Assembly: GCF_000369505.1 (NCBI RefSeq)
Contig: NZ_KB850055.1
Coordinates: 744,001-808,000 of the forward strand
Direction of reading: 5' to 3'
DNA from: Acinetobacter sp. NIPH 298
GTDB lineage: Bacteria > Pseudomonadota > Gammaproteobacteria > Pseudomonadales > Moraxellaceae
Length of the DNA: 64,000 nt
Shown in pieces: positions 26,135 through 39,458 of the stretch. Each line of letters opens with the position of its first letter. The stretch's first letter is position 1. The translations under genes were made by a program, and so were the position numbers. Under the pieces are notes generated by a model. That model was not told the DNA's origin. It ran no database searches and saw nothing but the letters and a program-made list of their open reading frames with translations.

Positions 26135-26324
26135 TTTTATCCCCGAATTTTATAGTGAAAACTTTCGTATTTGATTAAAAAACGCTCGAAAAACTTTCGG
26201 GGAATGAATTTCTAAATGACTGATTTTATTGAAGTTAGGTAAGCAGTTTTTGACCTGAATTTTAGGCAAAAAAAGCATACTATTTTATTATTATTCAATT
26301 GATTAGATCGCTTTTGACGCAATC

Positions 26325-26369
26325 TTGACATCGTAGAGGTCTCCAGTTCGAGTCTGGATATACCTACCA
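26325..26369 (+). repeat. tRNA 3' fragment (probably tRNA-Val GAC), prophage attachment remnant
   Basis: TTGACAT anticodon-loop-like sequence, CGTAG stem strand, then TCCAG-TTCGAGT-CTGGA as a T arm and TATACCTA-CCA as the acceptor end. Upstream sequence does not complete a cloverleaf. The GAC anticodon suggests Val. The native terminator follows. The intact tRNA should lie at the left prophage end, outside the window. Confidence 0.75.
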
Positions 26370-26375
26370 AGATTT

Positions 26376-26412
26376 AAAAAAGACTGATAAGTTAAATCTT
26401 ATCAGTCTTTTT
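26376..26412 (+). terminator. Terminator of the split tRNA gene
   Basis: A 13-bp stem AAAGACTGATAAG/CTTATCAGTCTTT with a T run, directly after the tRNA 3' end. Confidence 0.85.
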
Positions 26413-26620
26413 ATTGCTTAGCATTTTAGAATTTCAGAGATACCCAAACCCCTTGACCCGAATTGAAAATGGTGATAATTTAAACAATACGGAAGTCATA
26501 TACTATTTGGGATTCAAGAGCGATCTTGCCTAAATGAACAAAGATATGACAAACCCGTATACAACAGCTAACAACGAACGAAACGGTTCTGATCGTTTTT
26601 AAAAATGTTCAAGGTTGTAG

Positions 26621-26645
26621 AAAAGCCCGTAAATCGGGCTTTTTT
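26621..26645. terminator. Terminator, likely for the pirin gene
   Basis: AAAAGCCCG/CGGGCTTTT stem. It lies 25 bases after the pirin stop on the minus strand. Confidence 0.75.
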
Positions 26646-26670
26646 AATGTCTACAACTTAGAACAATAGG

Positions 26671-27354
26671 TTACGGTAAATCAAACCAAATCATTTGGCT
26701 GTCTTGCAGTGCTGTAATCGTTGCGGTTTCATCAAATAGCAAAGCATCACCTGCTTTAACCAAATGATCAGCAATCATCACTTCACCCGAAATCACATGC
26801 ACATAGTTTACTTTTTTCTGTGCTGCAATCTCCAAATGTTGATCTTTCTCAATCACAGCAGTTTTCACTTCAGCATCTTGACGAATCAACATAGGTGCAG
26901 ATTCATCGCCAGCAATTAAATGCCATTGGTTTGGATGATCTTTAGGATTGAGCAGAATTTGCTGATAAGTTGGCTCAGCATCTTGCACATTCGGTTGAAT
27001 CCAAATCTGTAATAAATGCACGGCTTTATCATGCTTATTCATTTCACTATGGGTCACACCCGTACCTGCACTCATCAACTGCCATTCACCCGCATTGATT
27101 TGTCCCTCATTCCCCATGCTGTCTTTATGCGAAATCGTACCATCGAGTACACAGGTTAAGATTTCCATATTGTCATGGGGATGAGTACCAAAACCATTAT
27201 GTGCGGCAACCGTATCGTCATTAATCACCCGTAGCGCACTAACACCCATATATTTAGGGTCATACCAGCTACCAAATGAAAAACTATGATAAGTATCTAA
27301 CCAGCCTGCTTTGACATGGCCACGGTTTTCACTACGATGTAGATAAGCATTCAT
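26671..27354 (-). CDS. Pirin family protein (YhhW-like)
   Basis: This protein has 227 residues, which is normal for YhhW-type pirins. The ATG at 27354 has GGAG upstream; a longer start gives a non-conserved N-terminus. The N-terminal cupin holds the metal-ligand signature GFGTHPHDNMEILTCVLDG (two His and a Glu region) and later MSAGTGVTHSEMN with the fourth ligand. Some members act as quercetin dioxygenases in vitro; the cellular role is unsettled. It is a core gene next to the prophage end. Confidence 0.9.
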   Translation of the reverse strand: MNAYLHRSENRGHVKAGWLDTYHSFSFGSWYDPKYMGVSALRVINDDTVAAHNGFGTHPHDNMEILTCVLDGTISHKDSMGNEGQINAGEWQLMSAGTGVTHSEMNKHDKAVHLLQIWIQPNVQDAEPTYQQILLNPKDHPNQWHLIAGDESAPMLIRQDAEVKTAVIEKDQHLEIAAQKKVNYVHVISGEVMIADHLVKAGDALLFDETATITALQDSQMIWFDLP

Positions 27355-27490
27355 CTTGCATCTCCAAATTATTATGTTTTGCTTAAGCATAATATTATCG
27401 GTTCATAATGATGCTTAATAGTGTTTTAGTGCGACATATTGTTCTATAAATGGAATGATTTTGTTTTGTGTATATTTCTTCTGGTGAATA

Positions 27491-27521
27491 AAAAAGGCTG
27501 AATGAATTATTCAGCCTTTTT
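27491..27521. terminator. Terminator after argG
   Basis: AAAAAGGCTGAAT/ATTCAGCCTTTTT stem of 13 bp, usable on either strand. It follows argG on the minus strand. Confidence 0.8.
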
Positions 27522-27549
27522 AAGTGAGATAATTTTATTTATCAATCAC

Positions 27550-28983
<1,434 letters not shown>

Positions 28984-29145
28984 TCATGGTTTTGTAAAAT
29001 CGAGTTGATCTTAAGGAAAATTTAAACCTTTTTAGAGGTTACATTGCTTTAATCTTAATCGCAATTTTCAAGTAACCCATGCCAAGCAAATCAGAACGCT
29101 AAAAAATGCGACATCCAATGGTTGTGAGGACGGATATTTTCGTTT

Positions 29146-29535
29146 TTATAACTGGCGTATGTATTTTTTAAAATCGGAAGGATTAATTTGTTCAATCTTC
29201 AGTGGCACCACACTTTTTGTCGATAGCCATTGCAGATCATCAATTTTAACAAAGTCATTTGAGGACAGGGTATAGACATAACCAACACGCTCCCAATCGA
29301 CAGTACACCGATCTAATTCCACGAACACTTGATCATTTTCAAACTTAATCGCGAATCTAGCATCTTTAGCTAGGCTGATATATTGAATTGCAAATAACTG
29401 AGCGATCAACTTATTTTCAATTGCATATATGCCAAAAGCATTATCTTTTAGTCCATCGCCCACTGCTTGAGTGGGTTGCAGTCGTTCAAGATGTTGGGAT
29501 GAACCGTGGAATAAAAGTTTAGGTTTAATATGCAT
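29146..29535 (-). CDS. Unknown small protein with possible ADP-ribosyltransferase-like N-terminus
   Basis: This protein has 129 residues. The start LLFHGSSQHLERLQP and the later FGIYAIENKLIAQLFAIQY recall the HG(S/T) strand and following helix of ART-fold proteins, but the rest of the fold cannot be verified and no catalytic Glu motif is obvious. It lies between argG and a LysR gene and is likely a core gene of this genus rather than cargo. Confidence 0.5.
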   Translation of the reverse strand: MHIKPKLLFHGSSQHLERLQPTQAVGDGLKDNAFGIYAIENKLIAQLFAIQYISLAKDARFAIKFENDQVFVELDRCTVDWERVGYVYTLSSNDFVKIDDLQWLSTKSVVPLKIEQINPSDFKKYIRQL

Positions 29536-29563
29536 ATAGATTTCTCGAAATCATCAACCTAAC

Positions 29564-30415
29564 TTAAAGCGAATCATTTAAGCCGATCAATTGTTTTTCA
29601 ATCGGGGTAAATACATGATCATGACGAGCGATCAAATATAAACCAATATTCCGATAGGGTTCAGGTGTTTCCATATAGTATTGAATATTAAACTTTTTAA
29701 TTAGAGATTTGGCAATCATCGAGACACCCATACCCAGTTGGCTAAAATGAACTAAAGCTTCATGATCATAAATATGGGTTAATTCACCTTTGCTCAGTTG
29801 ATAGTCTGCATAAATGTTATTCAGTGTGGTGGCATAACAACATTCCTCTGAAGCAAGCAGAATATTCTGATGATTGAGGGAATCCTCAAGATTATCGTGA
29901 TTGATGACATTTTTACCAATGATCACCAGTTGATCATTGGCTTTTTGAATGTATTGAAGGCTTTTTTGTGTGGGGTGACCGAGTACATAAGCAATATCAA
30001 GATTTCCTTGTAAAATTTCATCTTCAATAAACCCTGTTGCTCCTGTTTTCATCGTAATCGAAAGATCAGGGTAGGCTTCGTACAACTTGCTAAAAGAAGG
30101 ATAAAAACGCATACCACCTAAGCTGGTATTGGTGCCGAAACGTAAGTAGTTTTCTTGTTGATACAGTTTATTTTCGGTTTCTTCCCATGTGAAAATCATT
30201 TTTTTATATTGAGTATATAAATTCATTCCTGACTCAGTCAGCTCAACACCTTTGGGCTTACGAATAAACAGCTGCCGTTTATAATGATTTTCAATTTTTT
30301 TAATTTTAGCGGTCATATTGGATTGTAAATAATTAAGCTTATTTGCCGCAGCCGTAATGCTTTTTAGTTCAGCAACGGTGACAAATGATCTGATATCGTT
30401 AATGTCAATATTCAC
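29564..30415 (-). CDS. LysR family transcriptional regulator
   Basis: This protein has 283 residues. The N-terminal winged helix runs DIRSFVTVAELKSITAAANKLNYLQSNMTAKIKKIE, with ...GVELTESG after the wing. The effector domain covers about 90-283. It is divergent from the EamA exporter at 30677, and the 260-base gap between them probably holds their control sites, so it may regulate that exporter. The ligand is not evident. Confidence 0.9.
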   Translation of the reverse strand: MNIDINDIRSFVTVAELKSITAAANKLNYLQSNMTAKIKKIENHYKRQLFIRKPKGVELTESGMNLYTQYKKMIFTWEETENKLYQQENYLRFGTNTSLGGMRFYPSFSKLYEAYPDLSITMKTGATGFIEDEILQGNLDIAYVLGHPTQKSLQYIQKANDQLVIIGKNVINHDNLEDSLNHQNILLASEECCYATTLNNIYADYQLSKGELTHIYDHEALVHFSQLGMGVSMIAKSLIKKFNIQYYMETPEPYRNIGLYLIARHDHVFTPIEKQLIGLNDSL

Positions 30416-30676
30416 GCTCTATCCTCAATATGACAACTCATTCATTAGAGCGCTTGCATAAATCCCTTGCGGAACTTCAATCGTTGCTCATTCTCAAGAT
30501 GCGAGAAATACACAGAGGGGTTGAATGCTTATGAAAGAACTCTATTTCCAAAAATGGAGAAAATCATTTTTCAAACTAACATTAAAAAAAATGATGTATA
30601 CATTAAAACATAGCATTATTCATGATGTCATTTATTTTTTAAACTAGCCATACTTTCCATCTGTTGAGTAAAACGT

Positions 30677-31576
30677 GTGAATATTAGAGTCATCAGTGCA
30701 ATCTCCTTGCTGTGTCTGGTTTGGGGATCGTTGTGGGGACTGGTTAAATATAGCTTATTGGTCTTTCCGCCATTCTTATTTATTTCTACGCGATTGATTC
30801 TTGCTGCTTTGACATTAATGGTGTTGCAATTCATTCTCAGAAAATCGATTTTGCCGAAACAGGGGGAATGGAGGTCATTGATCATTTCAAGTTTGCTGAT
30901 TTGTTTCGGATTCTATGCCACACAGACGTTCGCGATGCAATTTGTTGACTCTGGTTTATCTGCTGTTCTGGTTTTTACCATGCCAATTTTTATTGGGGTT
31001 TTAGCGCATTATTTTTTAAATGAACGTTTAAATGCTCAGAAAATTTTGGGATTAGTGTTCGGTAGTTTGGGGCTGATCGCGATACTTTGGCCACAACTTC
31101 ATCATTTACACATGAACGTATCCTTGATGGGGCAAGTGCTTTTAATTGGCTCGGGCTTCTTTTGGGCTATGGCAACAGTCTATATCAAAAAGAATTTTGC
31201 TACTTATGACAAAGTAAAACTCACAATTTGGCAATTGTTGATGGGAGGTAGCGTTATTTTGATAGGCGCTTTAATCTTTGAACCGATTGATTTTAAAGTT
31301 TGGCTGAATCCTTTGAATGAGTCGATGCTTTTCTATATCGCAGTGATTGGGACAGGTTTTGCCTTTGTGTTATGGAATTGGATTGTGAGTCAGGTGGATA
31401 CCTTTATTGCTTCAATTTCAATTATGTGTATTCCACTTTTAAGTCTGTTGTTTGGCTATTTAGTTTGGCATGAACCATTAACAGTCAATATTTTAATTGG
31501 CGCGGCGTTTATTTGCTTAGGAATTTTTATCAGTGCTTTGAAAATGAAAATACCGAAAAATCGTGCCATTACTTAA
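30677..31576 (+). CDS. EamA/DMT family transporter
   Basis: This protein has 299 residues and ten predicted membrane spans forming two EamA repeats; the first begins LLCLVWGSLWGLVKYSL and the second begins around LIGSGFFWAMATVYIKKNF. The family exports metabolites or amino acids, and the substrate here is unknown. It is divergent from a LysR gene, a common arrangement for such exporters. Confidence 0.9.
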   Translation: MNIRVISAISLLCLVWGSLWGLVKYSLLVFPPFLFISTRLILAALTLMVLQFILRKSILPKQGEWRSLIISSLLICFGFYATQTFAMQFVDSGLSAVLVFTMPIFIGVLAHYFLNERLNAQKILGLVFGSLGLIAILWPQLHHLHMNVSLMGQVLLIGSGFFWAMATVYIKKNFATYDKVKLTIWQLLMGGSVILIGALIFEPIDFKVWLNPLNESMLFYIAVIGTGFAFVLWNWIVSQVDTFIASISIMCIPLLSLLFGYLVWHEPLTVNILIGAAFICLGIFISALKMKIPKNRAIT

Positions 31577-33966
<2,390 letters not shown>

Positions 33967-34052
33967 CAATTGATGAAACAATATGCATTTGAATACATTG
34001 CAGTTAAATATTCCTTGAATAAAGCAAACAAGCTTTGTATTCTTACGCACAT

Positions 34053-34142
34053 GGAAGCGTGGCAGAGCGGTTTAATGCACCGGTCTTGAAAACCGACGAG
34101 GGTGTGAGTCCTCCGTGAGTTCGAATCTCACCGCTTCCGCCA
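34053..34142 (+). tRNA. tRNA-Ser (UGA)
   Basis: 90 bases with acceptor GGAAGCG/CGCTTCC, D arm, anticodon arm ACCGGTCTTGAAAACCG with anticodon TGA, a long variable arm (CGAGGGTGTGAGTCCTCCG region) and T arm GTGAGTTCGAATCTCAC. CCA is encoded. The long variable arm is typical of serine tRNAs. Its 3' end is the integration target of the islands downstream. Confidence 0.97.
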
Positions 34143-34145
34143 AAT
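34129..34145 (+). repeat. Left attachment repeat (tRNA-Ser 3' end)
   Basis: CACCGCTTCCGCCAAAT, identical to 60290-60306. Confidence 0.9.
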
Positions 34146-34151
34146 ATCTAA

Positions 34152-34184
34152 ATAAGCCCTTGTTTTTACAAGGGCTTATTTTTT
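34152..34184 (+). terminator. Terminator after tRNA-Ser
   Basis: ATAAGCCCTTGT/ACAAGGGCTTAT stem, followed by T residues. Confidence 0.9.
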
Positions 34185-34784
34185 GTCTATGCTCTTACCC
34201 CTCAATATACCCCACATCAAAATGTAGATGCATTAACCCTTCTTGATACCTTATTAGACTAATATAGAAATGGGCACGCTATTCAGAGCGTGATCTTAAA
34301 CTCTTGTTCCTATGTCAAACTCTCTTCTTATTGCCCTTTTCTTAAGTGGGTTAGGTAACATCTTTAAATCCATGTTTGGATAAAATTTGTATTGCAGATC
34401 TAAATTCCTCTAGTGCTGAGCGAATTTCAAAAAGTCACGTCGTTGATTCACACTTTCATTTTTCTACTCATCTTGACCTATTACTTACACAATCTATAAA
34501 AGGCATTGTTGCATCTCATACTTGCTAGAAGCTGTGTTAGTGCAGCAGGCCTGTCATTAAAATTTATTTCCGTGAAACCACAATTCTATAGTTGGAATAA
34601 TATCTTTCATATATTGGACTTGATTTGTTAATTTATTGGAATTTTAATCTTTATTTATAGTAGCCATAAGCCTAAAGGCTTTTAAATACGATGCTTTTAG
34701 GATTATAGTAGGTCTTTATGCATAGTCTTGTTAAAGACTAGCATGTTTTATTTTACAGATGAGTTAATTGTATTGAATGAATAG
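34185..34784. other. Left end of island, no firm gene
   Basis: About 600 bases without a clear gene. A 23-codon frame at 34312-34383 would give a hydrophobic, amphipathic peptide (MSNSLLIALFLSGLGNIFK...), but no ribosome site is seen. CACGCT/AGCGTG (34275-34292) could form a hairpin. The promoter of the large gene at 34785 should lie near the right end. Confidence 0.5.
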
Positions 34785-37544
34785 GTGAATGATGTGCATA
34801 CTGACAGGCCAAAACATGCTGATAATCAACCTGTGAGTTACGATTCAGGTGTGAATTTGATTCGCAACGAAGATCTTTTCCGTCTCTTGAAAAAAAGATA
34901 CGACCCTAGATGGTCAAGCTATAAAGATCTTGGCAAAGAGGTTTCTGAGGGCATCTTTTACGAAACAATATGTTTATTGGAAAATCTAGAACGTCAGCTT
35001 GGTTTGGTTTATAACAGAGCCTATCCTACGCGGGATGAATTTTTGGTTGCCCAAAAAAATGCTGATCAGAAAACATTAAGTCAGGTTATAAAGTTTTATG
35101 AAGAGTTACGTGCTGAACGTCACCTAATTGAATATGGACAGTCAACGTACTTTTTTAGTAAGAATGTACAAGCCTATATCACTTACCTGAAGCGTTACCC
35201 TGATTCCCCTTTTTGGAAAAAGGGAGGTGAGTGGCAAATTGAAACATTTCCCCACGAAGCTATTTTTGATTTCTTCGAGACGTATTTGGGTGGATTACAT
35301 GTAGGGCAGACTGAACCAACTACTTTGACTGTGGAATCTGCGGTGGAAAATCAGTCAGAGTTAGATGAAATAAACCAACAACAAAAACTTGCTGAATCGG
35401 AAAATATTAAAAAGACTGATCCCGTAGCAGTAGCACCTCTTACCGGAGGACAAAGTCAGGCTGTTTATAAGCAATTTGATGAAGGTCTAAGACAATTTAA
35501 CGAGCTTCTAGCAAGACATGAGTCTTTACGTGTGATGTGTTTCGAGATCACCTTGACGCCACAAGAGACTACAATTAAGGAGAAGAGGTATGCTTTGAAT
35601 AGAAAGCGAATCGAATTACTAGGTTGTTTTCGCCTATTGGTAGAAAGGTATGGGTTACTTGCTGAGTATTCCCGTATTGAGATGGGAACCAATTCAAGCC
35701 TTGTTTTGCAATGGGTACTCTTGTTTAAAGGCCATGATCCTTTGGATATAGGAAGGGTGCGAGCTAGTATCCAACGAGAATTAGAATCACAGATGGCTGG
35801 TGATTCTGATTTGAGAACTCAGTCATTTAAAGTTGGTATACAAGATTTGGGATGTTTGTTTCATTCATTGGATACTAGATACAAAGATGTCATTAAGGCA
35901 CGTTCTAAGTCAGAAAGACAGGCATTTGAATATTGGATGCTTGGCTACTTGTATCGTGTTGATTCTGTCCTTAAACCTAATCTAGAACAGTTAGCTGATA
36001 GTCTTTATGTGGATTGGCATCGTGAACATTCTGTTTTACTTAACGTAAATGAAAGACCTTCTGTTAATAATCAGAGTAACAGTCATCGGCGACATCAGAC
36101 CAAAACGGACATTAAATGGATTCATGATTTTATTGATTTGGACTTCAGTGCTGAAAGTAAGCAGATATGGAAAAACAATAACTTACCTAAACAGGCCAAA
36201 GACGACTTAAAGTTGTTGGCATTACTTTATTTACAATACAAAGATAGGTTACCAGTAGATTATAGGGAGAAAGATAATGTTCTAAAGTTATTAGTGTCTA
36301 TCGAGCATTTCATGCGGTTGATCCAGCACAACCCAGTTCAGGCATTGATTGAAGAATATTTGCCACAAAGTCAGATTGAAAAATCGCCCTTGAAATGTTT
36401 ATCACAGCAATCAAAGCAGTATTTGGTGATTGGTCAACAGTTATCGCAATTTGATCTTAGCTTAAAAGAACAAATAGTAGACCTAGCTTTTGTTGGATGG
36501 CGAGTAAGACTTTTTCTACAACTGTTTAAAGAGAATCCATCGGGTTTTCAAATCGATAGGCATGGAATAGTTGATTTAAAATCTTGCCTAGGCCGTTTTA
36601 AAAATTTGGAGAATTACCAAGTTGGTGATTTAAAAGGAGGACCATCCTTATTTGATATTGAAAAACAGGAAGCTGTCAGTGTCAAACGCAATCAAGCTAA
36701 AGCAAAGGACTATTTAAATAAAGTAATCACGCAAGATGTGTTCGCTTTTCGATTGGAGTTTTCCTATCAACCGAATATAGCGTTTACTACAGAGGACAAC
36801 ATTACTGCATTTAATGCTTTGCTCACGGACTTTTTAAAAAATCTGAAGCGTACCAGAAAAATAAGTGGTGAGAGTCTAGTTGCTTATGTTGGTACACGCA
36901 TGTTTATAGGCAGTACTTTGACTGCTGATATTACATTGATTTTTAGTGCCCAGACCTTGTCCGATTATGATGAACAGAAAAATAAAGAATGTATTGAGCA
37001 ATCTAGTGCAAAAGTAATCGGGTACTGGAGGGACTACATTTCTATAAAAGAGCGAAAGATTTCTAAAAATAAAAAGGCATCAACAGAAACTAGACCAGAC
37101 TACTTAAACCTTTTTAGAAATGAAAATCTCAGAATTAGTCAAAGTGCTATTATTTCATCACTACCTAAATCATCAAATTTGATACACATTAAGCATCATG
37201 ACAGTAAAAAATTACGATCTTTCAAATCTGAGCTTGCTGATTTCTATTCGGGACATGGACTATTGTGTAAATGGAAATTTGACATGCTAGAAAATCTTAA
37301 CCCGAGCGAAGAAAGCGATCGTAGTAAAAATATGGATCAGTTTTTGAAAGGGCATATAGTTTCAGATAAATCCAAACAATCAAAACCTAAACAGGCAGAT
37401 ATTTCAGCCCAGCCAAAAATCGAGGAAGCTGAGAGAATCGACGATGATCATGTTAATAACGAGTTGGAAGTAGTTTCCATGGAGGAAGTGAGATCTAAAC
37501 ACATTCAAAAGATTATTGATGGGATAAGAGATTTTGAATTGTAA
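34785..37544 (+). CDS. Large island protein with possible degenerate Gp2/YfjJ-like domains
   Basis: This protein has 919 residues and starts at GTG. It is soluble and rich in Lys, Gln and Leu. Two regions (about 245-330: RVMCFEITLTPQE ... LQWVLLFKG; about 650-760: FAFRLEFSYQPN ... ADITLIFSAQTL ... IGYWRDYI) have the strand-helix-strand order seen in the Gp2/YfjJ protein at 38443, but without its GYHCH motif. It could be a diverged, non-catalytic replication or regulatory protein. Function is not known. It precedes alpA. Confidence 0.5.
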   Translation: MNDVHTDRPKHADNQPVSYDSGVNLIRNEDLFRLLKKRYDPRWSSYKDLGKEVSEGIFYETICLLENLERQLGLVYNRAYPTRDEFLVAQKNADQKTLSQVIKFYEELRAERHLIEYGQSTYFFSKNVQAYITYLKRYPDSPFWKKGGEWQIETFPHEAIFDFFETYLGGLHVGQTEPTTLTVESAVENQSELDEINQQQKLAESENIKKTDPVAVAPLTGGQSQAVYKQFDEGLRQFNELLARHESLRVMCFEITLTPQETTIKEKRYALNRKRIELLGCFRLLVERYGLLAEYSRIEMGTNSSLVLQWVLLFKGHDPLDIGRVRASIQRELESQMAGDSDLRTQSFKVGIQDLGCLFHSLDTRYKDVIKARSKSERQAFEYWMLGYLYRVDSVLKPNLEQLADSLYVDWHREHSVLLNVNERPSVNNQSNSHRRHQTKTDIKWIHDFIDLDFSAESKQIWKNNNLPKQAKDDLKLLALLYLQYKDRLPVDYREKDNVLKLLVSIEHFMRLIQHNPVQALIEEYLPQSQIEKSPLKCLSQQSKQYLVIGQQLSQFDLSLKEQIVDLAFVGWRVRLFLQLFKENPSGFQIDRHGIVDLKSCLGRFKNLENYQVGDLKGGPSLFDIEKQEAVSVKRNQAKAKDYLNKVITQDVFAFRLEFSYQPNIAFTTEDNITAFNALLTDFLKNLKRTRKISGESLVAYVGTRMFIGSTLTADITLIFSAQTLSDYDEQKNKECIEQSSAKVIGYWRDYISIKERKISKNKKASTETRPDYLNLFRNENLRISQSAIISSLPKSSNLIHIKHHDSKKLRSFKSELADFYSGHGLLCKWKFDMLENLNPSEESDRSKNMDQFLKGHIVSDKSKQSKPKQADISAQPKIEEAERIDDDHVNNELEVVSMEEVRSKHIQKIIDGIRDFEL

Positions 37545-37630
37545 CTTTATGGTAATAAATGAAGAAGAAAAGTAGTATCGGGCCTGAAAATGCAATTTTG
37601 ATATTAATTTACAGAACTCCCTGATTATTC

Positions 37631-37645
37631 GAGCGAAATCAGCTC
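37631..37645 (+). promoter_or_regulatory. Inverted repeat upstream of alpA, copy 1
   Basis: GAGC-GAAATCA-GCTC, about 27 bases before the alpA ATG. The same motif (GAGC-GAAATGC-GCTC) lies before the second alpA at 46487. A control element or leader hairpin is likely. Confidence 0.55.
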
Positions 37646-37671
37646 AGTCTAATCATTGAGGAGAGTTCAGA

Positions 37672-37899
37672 ATGAATACATTTGTTGGTGAAACTTTTAC
37701 CATGCATCAGATTATCAGTCTAAAGCAAGTGGTGTTCTTTACAGGTATTAGCCGTGCCACAATATACAAGCTCATAAACGCTAAAATGAAGTGTTATGAC
37801 CCTACGTTTCCAAAGCCAGTGCATTTAACCACAGGTCGGGTTGGTTGGTCAGCTTTAGAAGTGCATCAGTGGATTGAGAGCAAGTTGAATAACCGTTGA
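37672..37899 (+). CDS. AlpA family regulator
   Basis: This protein has 75 residues. The helix-turn-helix IISLKQVVFFTGISRATIYKLI is typical of AlpA/Vis-type proteins, ending with the conserved WSALEVHQWIESKL. In P4-like elements AlpA promotes excision and activates integrase or replication genes. GAGGAGAG lies 10 bases before the ATG. A decayed paralogue lies at 46528. Confidence 0.85.
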   Translation: MNTFVGETFTMHQIISLKQVVFFTGISRATIYKLINAKMKCYDPTFPKPVHLTTGRVGWSALEVHQWIESKLNNR

Positions 37900-38442
37900 A
37901 TGCGTGTATATGGGAGCTTTGGCTCCCTTGATGCTATTTATATGTTTTTGGGATTGGAGATAACTTCCGCTTCAATCTTGCTAAGGGGGATAGTTTGATA
38001 ACATGATTTGCAGCAAATACTTCGCTGTGCCTATGGGAATATATTATAGTTGAAGATATGAGATGCTGATTAAAAGCCTATTCTTATATTTGGTTCATGT
38101 GTGTTTGCTTAGTAGGTTATTAATATTATTATGTTTATAGTTCATTCACTTAATGATCTTTATAACATATTCAATTAATAGAGTTCATACATGTATGCTT
38201 TATTAAGTTTATAACATGAACAGTTCTATTCTGCACTTATGGAGTAATAGTAAACCTTCTACCAATACCACTAGCTAGTATCTTAAATAATTGTATTACA
38301 TAGCATATAAGCATTCTGAAGAAACATAATTACCTAAAGATACTAACAACGTCAAACACACTTAGCTAAAAATGATTTACCCGTAATACAAAACATATTT
38401 CACCTCTCTTATGTAGCGTCATACCACATAGGAGATTTAACC
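37900..38442. other. AT-rich gene-free region, possible replication origin
   Basis: No gene seen. TTATAACAT occurs at about 38160 and 38210, and GTTCAT / ATGAAC motifs recur on both strands (38142, 38185, 38216). It lies just before the Gp2/YfjJ gene. Repeats and AT bias would suit an origin or regulator-binding region, but this is only an inference. Confidence 0.35.
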
Positions 38443-39357
38443 ATGGCAAACTACCCAACTTGCAATCACTCAAAACTATTAATTGACATAGAAGCTTTTG
38501 TTGAACAAACCATTGATTACTCTGGCAATATAGGATGGGAACGCTTTAGGCAAGAGCTAGAATTCCTTATTCATGAAATAGATTTTGCATACGACGATAA
38601 CCTTTGGTACTCAGCCTATTTTCAAGCCATTCTTGAGCTAAAGAAGCAAAACACCATTAATGGAAAAGTTGATTATAAACAGCTCTATGAGATGGAGTTT
38701 AATGACATTCAGAATATTTTCTGTACGTTCATAAGACAGCGAGAGATTGAAAGAAAAGATTTCTATCACGCTGAAGAACGAAACCGTGAACAGTTACTCA
38801 AGCAGATTGATAATTTAACCCGCCACTATAGCAAGCTCTTATTCGTAAGGGTTGATTTGGCCTATGTGAAAGAAAAGCATGCTGACATCGATATTCGCCT
38901 ATTTAGAGACGATGTTCAAAAACTGATTAGATATATTCAGGATGGTGACAGGTGTTTTAGTGATCTAGAGGGCTATGCTTGGGCATTAGAGCAAGGGGAG
39001 GAAAAGGGCTACCATTGCCATCTCTTGTTGATTTACAACGGTGCGTTGAAAAAACAAGATTACTACTATGGCAATGAGGCAATCGAGCGCTGGAAACAGA
39101 TAACGAATCAAGATGGCTATGGCTTTAATTGCAATAGCACGGAGCATAAAGAGCAATTCAAAAAGTTCGGTAAACTGGGTGTTGGGATGATTCATCGAAA
39201 TGACCAGAAAGAGGTTGAGAATGCGAAGAATGTATCTTCCTACTTGGTGAATCCTGAAAAGGACAATCAGTACTTACGGGTTAAGCCGCTTAGAATGCGT
39301 ACCTTTGGCATGAGTAGATATCATCGTAGTGACCGTCGCTATCGAGAGCGTGCTTAG
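38443..39357 (+). CDS. Inovirus-type Gp2 / YagK-YfjJ family protein
   Basis: This protein has 304 residues. The C-terminal domain (about 120-290) has LLFVRVDLAYV, then GYHCHLLLIYNG (His-x-His in a strand, as in HUH-type folds), and GVGMIHRNDQKEVENAKNVSSYLVNPEKDNQ, all typical of YagK/YfjJ. The family includes inovirus Gp2 replication proteins and many island genes; a replication-initiator role is likely but not shown for island forms. GGAGATTT precedes the ATG. Confidence 0.85.
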   Translation: MANYPTCNHSKLLIDIEAFVEQTIDYSGNIGWERFRQELEFLIHEIDFAYDDNLWYSAYFQAILELKKQNTINGKVDYKQLYEMEFNDIQNIFCTFIRQREIERKDFYHAEERNREQLLKQIDNLTRHYSKLLFVRVDLAYVKEKHADIDIRLFRDDVQKLIRYIQDGDRCFSDLEGYAWALEQGEEKGYHCHLLLIYNGALKKQDYYYGNEAIERWKQITNQDGYGFNCNSTEHKEQFKKFGKLGVGMIHRNDQKEVENAKNVSSYLVNPEKDNQYLRVKPLRMRTFGMSRYHRSDRRYRERA

Positions 39358-39458
39358 TTTAGAAATAATCTTAAATACATACCATCTAGATGAGAAACAT
39401 CTTCTCTTTATTGGCTTAGCGTAGCGTTAGGCCTTTTCTTATTCCAGAGGTATACCTT

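Larger units (their letters stand above)
1..26369. mobile_element. Prophage, right-hand part (siphovirus type)
   Basis: Head, tail, lysis and immunity genes lie in typical siphovirus order from the left edge to a tRNA 3' fragment at 26325-26369. Beyond that point the genes are ordinary chromosome (pirin, argG). Terminase, integrase and the early region are not seen and must lie to the left. The tail genes are co-directional and overlap at many junctions. Non-structural cargo is found at 5.5-7.9 kb and 19.7-26.1 kb. Confidence 0.9.

Noticed and set aside
34500..34515. IS-like end GGCATTGTTGCA at the island left end
   Set aside because: Only a single short match; no second end or transposase.
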